Shown here: piece by piece, positions 1-4,865 of the stretch
How positions within the stretch are numbered: position 1 is the stretch's first letter
Layout of the letters: every line of letters starts with the position of its first letter
From: DATFGK01 sp046712825
Lineage (GTDB): Bacteria; Actinomycetota; AC-67
Reading direction: 5' to 3'
Length of the DNA stretch: 6,151 bases
Assembly (NCBI GenBank): GCA_046712825.1
Contig: JBKKCR010000180.1
Span: forward strand, 1 to 6,151
Position numbers and translations under genes: made by a program
Notes under the pieces: model-generated
Seen by the model: the letters and a program-made list of their open reading frames with translations, nothing else
Told to the model about the DNA's origin: nothing
Databases searched by the model: none

Positions 1-257
1 GGGCCCGGCAGGACGACGCGGCCCATCTCGGCGAGCAGGATGGCCAGCGCCGAGAACCCCATGCCGACGCCGCCGGCGTCCTCGGGGAACGGCAAGCCCA
101 TCCAGCCGAGCCCGGCCATCTTCCGCCACACGTCGTCGCGCCACCCGCGTGGGTCGTCCATCATCGCGCGGGCGTAGGAGACCGGTGCCTCCCGCTCGAG
201 GAACGCGCGCGCCGCTTCGCGAAGCGCTCGCTGTTCGTCGGAGAGCTCGAGCTCCAT
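1..257 (-). CDS. Acyl-CoA dehydrogenase, N-terminal part (gene runs off the left edge)
   Basis: This is the first 85 codons of a flavin-dependent acyl-CoA dehydrogenase (FadE-like), a cytoplasmic enzyme that oxidises an acyl-CoA to the 2-enoyl-CoA with FAD as cofactor. The protein begins MELELSDEQRALREAARAFL, the usual opening helix of the family's N-terminal alpha domain. It continues with a WRKMAGLGWMGLPFPEDAGG segment at about residues 46-65, which matches the family's 'lgelGwlgl.vPEeyGG' signature, and ends at AEMGRVVLPGP. The 'LPGP' ending of that helix is common in actinobacterial FadE proteins that act on bulky substrates such as sterol side chains, but this is only suggestive. The catalytic base and FAD-binding parts lie outside the window. 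The ATG at 257-255 is the natural start because homology begins there. It lies 14 nt after the TetR gene, so co-transcription is likely. No strong Shine-Dalgarno sequence is visible. The family is certain; the substrate is unknown. Confidence 0.9.
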   Translation of the reverse strand, partial: MELELSDEQRALREAARAFLEREAPVSYARAMMDDPRGWRDDVWRKMAGLGWMGLPFPEDAGGVGMGFSALAILLAEMGRVVLPG

Positions 258-271
258 CGGGTGTGCCGGCG

Positions 272-970
272 TCAGTCGAGGTGAGAGGTGCCGAAGATCG
301 ACTGGTGCCAGATCGCGGCCATCGTCTCGGCGACGTCGGCCCGCTTGAACTCGGCACCGCGGACGAGCCAGTAGTAACAGAAGCGCTCGATCATCGCGAC
401 GAGCGAGACGGCGGCGATCCCCGCGTGGACGCCGTCGCGGCCGTCCTGGCCCCGGGAGTTCCGGATCGCCTGGGCGATGCGACCGGCGAACTTCGCCAGC
501 ACCTCGCGCCCGAGCTTGTCGAAACGCTCGTCCTGCGGGCGCGCGGACATCCACGCGACGACGACGGGGGAGTTCTCCTCGTAGTTGTCGATGAAGGACT
601 CCATCCAGCGGCGCAGCTGCTCGTACCCGGCTTCGCCTTTCTGGATCCCCTCGAGCTGGTCGGCGAGCACGTACATGCGCTCGGCGGTTCCGATCGCAAG
701 GGCCTCGAGGACCTCGGCCTTGTTGGAGAAGTAGAGGTAGAACGCGCCGTGGCTCGTCCCGGCCTCTTGCGTGATGTCGTCGACGCGCGTCTCGGGATAG
801 GAGCGCTCGCGGAAGACTTTCTTGGCGGCGTCGAGAAGGCGCTGGCGGGTGCGTTCTCCCTGCTCTCCGAGGACTCGGACCTCCCGGTCGCCCCGGGTGC
901 GCCCGGTCGGGCCGCCGTTGGTGGGACCGGAGCTGCGGGTAGCGGTCTTCTTGCTCGGGCCCTTGGCCAT
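272..970 (-). CDS. TetR/AcrR-family transcriptional regulator
   Basis: This is a one-component DNA-binding repressor of 232 residues, within or slightly above the usual TetR size. Residues 1-39 are a basic, Lys/Arg/Gly-rich tail. The TetR_N domain spans about 40-86: the helix RTRQRLLDAAKKVFRER, then a helix-turn-helix at about 64-88 with the hallmark GTSHGAFYLYFSNKAEVL. The rest is the helical ligand-binding and dimerisation domain, with an aromatic patch at about 197-202 (RFCYYW) that may line a hydrophobic ligand pocket. The ATG at 970 is preceded by A-GGGGGG (981-975) four bases upstream, a reasonable ribosome site. Two palindromes lie 17-47 bp upstream of the start codon and probably form its operator. 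The acyl-CoA dehydrogenase gene follows after 14 nt. By context the ligand is probably an acyl-CoA or lipid intermediate, as with FadR- or KstR-type TetR repressors; that is inference. Confidence 0.93.
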   Translation of the reverse strand: MAKGPSKKTATRSSGPTNGGPTGRTRGDREVRVLGEQGERTRQRLLDAAKKVFRERSYPETRVDDITQEAGTSHGAFYLYFSNKAEVLEALAIGTAERMYVLADQLEGIQKGEAGYEQLRRWMESFIDNYEENSPVVVAWMSARPQDERFDKLGREVLAKFAGRIAQAIRNSRGQDGRDGVHAGIAAVSLVAMIERFCYYWLVRGAEFKRADVAETMAAIWHQSIFGTSHLD

Positions 971-986
971 GATTCCCCCCTGCCCG

Positions 987-1017
987 CGTCACCTGACGCC
1001 ATTTCCGTCACGTGACG
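987..1017. promoter_or_regulatory. Tandem palindromic operator candidate for the TetR regulator
   Basis: Two related 12-bp inverted repeats lie 19 bp apart, centre to centre. They are CGTCACCTGACG at 987-998 (perfect 5-bp arms, CC centre) and CGTCACGTGACG at 1006-1017 (fully symmetric). A third half-match, GTCACGTCA, begins at 1023. They sit in the divergent gap between the TetR gene and the plus-strand propeller gene, just downstream of the predicted minus-strand transcription start. Binding there would block TetR-acyl-CoA dehydrogenase transcription. TetR proteins usually bind such short palindromes next to their own gene, so autoregulation is the simplest reading. The symmetry is seen directly; the binding protein is inferred. 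Confidence 0.6.
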
Positions 1018-1030
1018 CCTGGGTCACGTC

Positions 1031-1059
1031 ATGGTACAGGCGAAGACCCACCGGACCAA
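1031..1059 (-). promoter_or_regulatory. Possible sigma-70-type promoter of the TetR-acyl-CoA dehydrogenase unit
   Basis: On the minus strand a TTGGTC -35-like hexamer (1059-1054) is separated by exactly 17 bp from a TACCAT -10-like hexamer (1036-1031, fitting TANNNT). The expected start point is near 1024, giving a leader of about 54 nt before the TetR ATG. Both palindromes lie within the first 40 nt of that leader. The -35 box matches the consensus only in TTG, so the call rests mainly on spacing and position. Confidence 0.35.
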
Positions 1060-1110
1060 TCGGGCGAGCCCGCCGGCCTCGTCGAGCAGCAAGTAAAGAA
1101 ACGCGGTGTT

Positions 1111-2169
1111 ATGTGGAGCATGGGCGCCGACCGTGCGACGCGACCCAAGTCCGCTGAGCCGTGGGGTCGGGCTCCTCGAGGGCGATTGTTCATTGCCTCG
1201 GTCATCGCCGCCATCGCCGTCGCGGTTTTGTATCTGCCTTATAACGATCAAGCCGACGCTCCCGCGAACAGGGACCTATCCAACGGATTCATCTACTTCA
1301 CCGTGGATGAGAATCCGAGCTCCGTCCCGATCCCCGGTCCGTACTCGCTCTATTCGATCGCCGCCGACGGGTCTGTCCTTACCCGCATCCCCTTGGCCAT
1401 GCCGCGCGGCTTGAGTGCGGACATCGCCACGTCGCCCGATGGAAAAGCGCTTGCCTTCTCGAACCTGAGCCGCTTCGCCCCTCGAAACATCTTCACTGTC
1501 GGCTTGGACGGATCCGGCTTTAGACAGATCTCGTTCGCCGCTGCGACTTCGGGCGTGAGCAGTTCCCTTCCCCAGGACGTAAATCCGACGTGGTCTCCGA
1601 ATGGAGAGTGGATCGCTTTCTCGCGACTTGAGTGCTGTGAGCGAGGGAAGAAGTTCGGGCACTACGCATTGCACGTCGTAAACGCGGATGGATCCGGCTT
1701 GCGGGCACTCACGGATGGGCTGCTTACCGTCATGAATCCCGAATGGTCGCCCGATGGCTCGACGATCGCTTACGCGGGCTCGACGGCTACGCTGCCGCTT
1801 CAGATCGGGATCATGAACTCGGACGGCACGGGGGCTCGGGTACTTACAAAGGGTGGTTTGAATAGTGATCCCGTCTGGTCGCCGGACGGGGAGCATCTTG
1901 CCTACGTGAGTGGAACCAGGACACACTCGGAGATACGAGTGATCGCCAAGGACGGTTCCGGGGATCGCGCTGCCTTTCGGTGCGAGGAAGGCTGTGGATC
2001 CATCGAGTGGTCTCCCGACGGCACGTTGATCGCGTTCATTTTCACAGAAGGGCCAAGTCGCGACGCTGAGTCTGGCCTTGGACTTGTGGCGCCGGACGGC
2101 TCTGGCTTTCGAGAAGTCGATACGCAAGGGCTCCAACCGGCGGATCTATCATGGGCCGTGGGCGAGTGA
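1111..2169 (+). CDS. Membrane-anchored TolB/PD40-type beta-propeller protein
   Basis: A protein of about 352 residues from the ATG at 1111. After a basic N-terminus, one hydrophobic segment (about residues 26-44, LFIASVIAAIAVAVLYLPY) should act as an uncleaved signal anchor, placing the rest outside the cell. The body is a run of PD40/WD40-like blades: five copies of the SPDGxxIAF motif at about residues 108, 162, 213, 257 and 301, alternating with (N/S/P)DGSGxRxLT strands. This is the TolB-type six-bladed propeller arrangement, with weaker copies at the ends. No catalytic domain is fused to it, so it may be a binding or scaffold protein; the partner is unknown. The frame stays open upstream to a GTG at 1012, but that would add 33 non-hydrophobic residues before the anchor and overlap the operator. 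ATG 1111 or 1120 is more likely, though neither has a good ribosome site. Third-position G+C looks lower than in all flanking genes. Confidence 0.85.
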   Translation: MWSMGADRATRPKSAEPWGRAPRGRLFIASVIAAIAVAVLYLPYNDQADAPANRDLSNGFIYFTVDENPSSVPIPGPYSLYSIAADGSVLTRIPLAMPRGLSADIATSPDGKALAFSNLSRFAPRNIFTVGLDGSGFRQISFAAATSGVSSSLPQDVNPTWSPNGEWIAFSRLECCERGKKFGHYALHVVNADGSGLRALTDGLLTVMNPEWSPDGSTIAYAGSTATLPLQIGIMNSDGTGARVLTKGGLNSDPVWSPDGEHLAYVSGTRTHSEIRVIAKDGSGDRAAFRCEEGCGSIEWSPDGTLIAFIFTEGPSRDAESGLGLVAPDGSGFREVDTQGLQPADLSWAVGE

Positions 2170-2204
2170 GCGGTTGAGCTAAGGCGTTCATCCCGGCTCC
2201 TCAT

Positions 2205-2218
2205 TAGACTTTGCCGCC
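2205..2218 (+). promoter_or_regulatory. Possible -10 box giving a leaderless CoA-transferase mRNA
   Basis: TAGACT at 2205-2210 fits the actinobacterial TANNNT -10 pattern and ends 8 nt before the ATG at 2219, so transcription would begin at or within a base or two of the start codon. There is no Shine-Dalgarno-like sequence before that ATG, which fits leaderless translation. No convincing -35 box is seen: TTGAGC at 2174 is 25 bp away, too far. Confidence 0.4.
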
Positions 2219-3958
2219 ATGACCGACCCGGAGATCCGTGAGTGGATCGAGCGGCGGTTCGCTGTCCCCGAGCCCACCACAGATAAGGTCCGGTCCTTGG
2301 CCGACGCCGTCGGCGAGGCCGTCCGGCCCGGCGACGCGCTCCACCTCGGCATGACGCACACGCGCGGCAGCGCCGCGGTCTGGGAAGTCCTGCGCCGCTT
2401 CCACGGAACCGACCCCGGCTTCGAGCTCCAGGCGGTCCAGGTCTCGAGCGGCTACGCACCGCTCGTGCACGCGGGGCTCGCGCGCAAGATCGTCACGTCA
2501 TGGGCCGGCGACTCCTATCTCACCCCCGGCCCCAACCCCGTCTACCAGCGCGCGTGGTCCAACGGCGTCGAGTTCGAGCACTGGTCGATCCTCACGTTCG
2601 CACAGCGGCTCGCCGCCGGTGCGCGCGGGCTTGGATGGGCGACGACGCGATCGCTCGTCGGCTCCAGCATGCAGAAGGACAATGCGGCGCTCATCACGGA
2701 TCTCGGTGAGGGGACGCTCGCGATCCGGGCGCTGGTGCCCGACGTTTCGATCTTCCATGCGCCGGCCGCCGACCCGCAGGGCAACGTGCTCGTCTCGCCA
2801 CCCCTGATGGAGAACCTCTCGGGCGCGTTCGCGGCCCGGCGGGGCGCGATCGTGACCGTCGACAAGATCGTCGATCCGGCGTTCGTGCGTGAGCACGCGT
2901 ACCTGACGCGCCTGCCGGCCGCGGCGGTTCGAGCCGTCGTCGAGACGCCGCTCGGCGGCCATCCCGGCGGGATGCGCCCGGCCGGCATCGAGGGCGTCGA
3001 GGGATACGGCGAGGACTACGACTTCTGGGTAGACATCCGTCAGGCCTCGCGTGACCCGGCGCGGATGGACGCGTGGATCAAGGAATGGGTGCTCGACTGC
3101 GACACGCACGAGCGGTACCTCGACAAGCTTGGTGCGGACCGCATCGCTGACCTTCGGCGCCGCGCGCAGCCCGACTCGTGGCGCGAGGACCTCGAAGCCT
3201 TGCTGCCCGAGGTTAAGCTCGACGAGCCGCCGAACGCGATCGAGACGGCGATGGTCGCCGCCTCGCGCGCCTTGAAGGAGAAGGTCCACGCGACGAAGGC
3301 CACTGCGATGCTCGCCGGCGCGGGGATGGCCAACCTGGCGGCGTGGCTCGCGGCGTACGACTTGGCCGAAACAGGAACGGTCGTCGATCTGGTCGCAGAG
3401 ATGGGCCTTGTCGGCTACTGGCCGCGGCCCGGCGAGCCGATGCTTTTCAATCAGCGCAACTTCCCCACCTGCACGATGCTCGCCGACATCGACACGACGC
3501 TCGCCATCGTGATCGGCGGCGCGAATGCGCGCTCGGTTGGGTCGCTCGGCGCCGCGCAGGTGGACCGCTTCGGCAACATCAACTCCACCGAGATTCCCGG
3601 CGAGCAACTGCTGATGGGCTCCGGCGGCGCGAACGACGTCGCGACGTGCGCGACCGAAAGCGTGGTCGCGGTCGCGCAGTCGAAGGAGCGGATGCTCGAC
3701 AAGGTGCCGTACATCACCGGACCGGGGGAGCGGGTCACGACGCTCGTATCCACGCTCGGGGTCTACGAGAAGGACCAGGGCGAGTTCGTGCTGACCGGCG
3801 TGTTCGGCGCGGACCGCGACGCGATCGCGCGCGAGTGCCGCGAGCGATGCGGCTGGGATCTTCGGGTCGCGCGGGACCTCCGCGTCGAGCAACCGCCGAC
3901 CAGAGAGGAGCTCCGTACGCTCAGGATCTTCGATCCGCACGGCTGGTTCCGGAGCTGA
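2219..3958 (+). CDS. Fused alpha-beta family I CoA-transferase (glutaconate CoA-transferase/IpdAB-like)
   Basis: A 579-residue cytoplasmic protein that joins the two halves of a family I CoA-transferase in one chain. The alpha-like half is about residues 20-310. It opens DKVRSLADAVGEAVRPGDAL followed by a Gly-rich 'HLGMTHTRG' loop (42-50), and includes HAPAADPQGNV (180-190). The beta-like half is about 340-579. It has AEMGLVG at 393-399, where E394 aligns with the catalytic Glu of the ENG motif of transferases such as SCOT, then GSLGAAQVDRFGNINST (441-457) and GSGGANDVA (467-475), all typical of this fold. Members move CoA between acids, or, as in actinobacterial IpdAB, open a ring of a CoA-bound steroid intermediate by hydrolysis. 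In those systems the subunits are usually separate genes; here the fusion is intact, with no internal stop. The neighbouring acyl-CoA dehydrogenase and SDR support a catabolic role. The fold is secure; the reaction is not assigned. Confidence 0.85.
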   Translation: MTDPEIREWIERRFAVPEPTTDKVRSLADAVGEAVRPGDALHLGMTHTRGSAAVWEVLRRFHGTDPGFELQAVQVSSGYAPLVHAGLARKIVTSWAGDSYLTPGPNPVYQRAWSNGVEFEHWSILTFAQRLAAGARGLGWATTRSLVGSSMQKDNAALITDLGEGTLAIRALVPDVSIFHAPAADPQGNVLVSPPLMENLSGAFAARRGAIVTVDKIVDPAFVREHAYLTRLPAAAVRAVVETPLGGHPGGMRPAGIEGVEGYGEDYDFWVDIRQASRDPARMDAWIKEWVLDCDTHERYLDKLGADRIADLRRRAQPDSWREDLEALLPEVKLDEPPNAIETAMVAASRALKEKVHATKATAMLAGAGMANLAAWLAAYDLAETGTVVDLVAEMGLVGYWPRPGEPMLFNQRNFPTCTMLADIDTTLAIVIGGANARSVGSLGAAQVDRFGNINSTEIPGEQLLMGSGGANDVATCATESVVAVAQSKERMLDKVPYITGPGERVTTLVSTLGVYEKDQGEFVLTGVFGADRDAIARECRERCGWDLRVARDLRVEQPPTREELRTLRIFDPHGWFRS

Positions 3959-3971
3959 TGATGACGTTCAC

Positions 3972-4010
3972 GTGTGTGAATCGCGACGATAAGCGTCGCC
4001 ATTCACACAC
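3972..4010. terminator. Strong intergenic hairpin (terminator or attenuator candidate)
   Basis: GTGTGTGAAT (3972-3981) pairs with ATTCACACAC (4001-4010), and GCGACG (3983-3988) pairs with CGTCGC (3994-3999). This gives 16 base pairs interrupted only by one C-C mismatch, with a 5-nt ATAAG loop. It begins 13 nt after the CoA-transferase stop and ends 35 nt before the SDR start. No T-run follows on either strand, so it is not a classical intrinsic terminator. U-less hairpins can terminate or protect 3' ends in actinobacteria. It could also be a dispersed palindromic repeat or a protein-binding site. The structure is certain; its function is not. Confidence 0.5.
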
Positions 4011-4033
4011 GGAAGCCGTTGACCCGGATGAAT

Positions 4034-4039
4034 AAGGGA
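4034..4039 (+). promoter_or_regulatory. Ribosome binding site that sets the SDR start
   Basis: AAGGGA lies 6 nt before the ATG at 4046. This favours that start over the in-frame ATG at 4028 or TTG at 4019, neither of which has such a site. Homology to the SDR family also begins right after 4046. Confidence 0.65.
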
Positions 4040-4045
4040 TATGCG

Positions 4046-4861
4046 ATGAAGCTGCTCGAGGGCCGCAAGGCGCTGATCACCGGCGGCGGCTCCGGCATCG
4101 GTCGCGCGACCGCCAGGCGGATGAAAGAGGAAAGCGCGCAGGTGTGCGTGCTCGACATCGACGCAGACGCGGCCGCGGCGGTCGCGAAGGAGCTCGACGG
4201 CCACGCGTTCACGGCGGACGTGCGCGACACCGACGCGGTCGCCCGGATCGTGAACCAGGCCGCCGAGGCGATGGGCGGGCTCGACGTGATGTTCAATAAC
4301 GCCGGCACCTCGTTCTTCGGGCCCTTGCACATGTACACCCCTGAGGGGTGGGGCGACATCATCGGCGTGCACCTCACGGGCGTGTTCAACGGGATCCGCG
4401 CCGCCGCGCCGTTGATGGTCGAAGCCGGCGGGGGAGCGATCGTGAATACCGCGTCGATCTCGGGGACGCGCCCGTCGGCCGGCGAGGCGCCGTACGCGTC
4501 CGCCAAAGCCGGGATCGTTGCGCTGACCGCGGTCGCGGCGTTGGAGTACGCGCCGACCGTCCGGGTGAACGCGGTCTCGCCCGGCATGATCGATACCAAG
4601 CTCACCGAGCCGCTGAAGCTGTTCCCTGACCGGATGGAGGCCTTCCTCGAGAAGACTCCGCTGGCCCGGATCGGTGCTCCAGAGGAGGTCGCCGACGTGG
4701 TCGTCTTCCTCTGCTCGGACCTGGCGCGGTTCGTGACCGGCCAGAACATCGTGATCGACGGGGGGATGACGCTGCACGGCGCCGGGACCGACGGGCTCCT
4801 GGACTATTTCCTGGCGTTCGCCGAGGGGCAGGACCCACCCACCGACCCGGAGAATAGGTAA
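4046..4861 (+). CDS. Short-chain dehydrogenase/reductase (classical SDR, probably NAD-dependent)
   Basis: A 271-residue Rossmann-fold oxidoreductase acting on an alcohol/ketone pair. The cofactor loop TGGGSGIG is at residues 12-19. D37 at the end of the second strand favours NAD(H) over NADP(H). NNAG is at 84-87, the catalytic Ser is S137, and the YxxxK pair is Y150/K154, followed by RVNAVSPGMIDT (173-184). The position that is usually the fourth catalytic residue (Asn, in 'vNltGvf') reads H109 here. The C-terminus goes about 25 residues past the usual IDGG end (GTDGLLDYFLAFAEG region), which may shape the substrate pocket. It follows the CoA-transferase after an 87-nt gap containing the hairpin and leads with a 4-nt gap into the lysyl oxidase gene. 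By context it may oxidise a 3-hydroxyacyl-CoA or hydroxysteroid-like intermediate, but the substrate cannot be read from sequence. Confidence 0.93.
   Translation: MKLLEGRKALITGGGSGIGRATARRMKEESAQVCVLDIDADAAAAVAKELDGHAFTADVRDTDAVARIVNQAAEAMGGLDVMFNNAGTSFFGPLHMYTPEGWGDIIGVHLTGVFNGIRAAAPLMVEAGGGAIVNTASISGTRPSAGEAPYASAKAGIVALTAVAALEYAPTVRVNAVSPGMIDTKLTEPLKLFPDRMEAFLEKTPLARIGAPEEVADVVVFLCSDLARFVTGQNIVIDGGMTLHGAGTDGLLDYFLAFAEGQDPPTDPENR
4856..4861 (+). promoter_or_regulatory. Ribosome binding site of the lysyl oxidase gene, overlapping the SDR stop
   Basis: AGGTAA includes the SDR stop codon TAA (4859-4861) and lies 4 nt before the ATG at 4866. The layout suggests translational coupling between the two genes and supports the 4866 start. 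Confidence 0.55.
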
Positions 4862-4865
4862 CGCG

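Noticed and set aside
149..1015. Plus-strand open frame of 288 codons over the TetR gene
   Set aside because: It lies opposite a clear TetR gene, with low-complexity composition and no domain.
1012..1110. GTG at 1012 as the start of the propeller gene
   Set aside because: It would place the start codon inside the operator palindrome and add 33 polar residues before the membrane anchor. No ribosome site supports it.
1276..2136. Minus-strand open frame of 286 codons opposite the propeller gene
   Set aside because: The plus strand carries the repeated SPDGxxIAF blade motifs; the antisense translation shows no such structure.
2498..3940. Long open frame of 480 codons on the minus strand opposite the CoA-transferase
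   Set aside because: It mirrors the codon phase of a well-supported plus-strand gene in high-G+C DNA. Its translation is Arg/Asp/His-rich with no recognisable domain.
3969..3974. CACGTG core near the hairpin as another TetR operator
   Set aside because: Only TCACGTG matches the divergent palindromes; the flanks (GT..TGTG) do not. Single CACGTG cores also occur inside coding sequence (for example near 5440), so this is weak.
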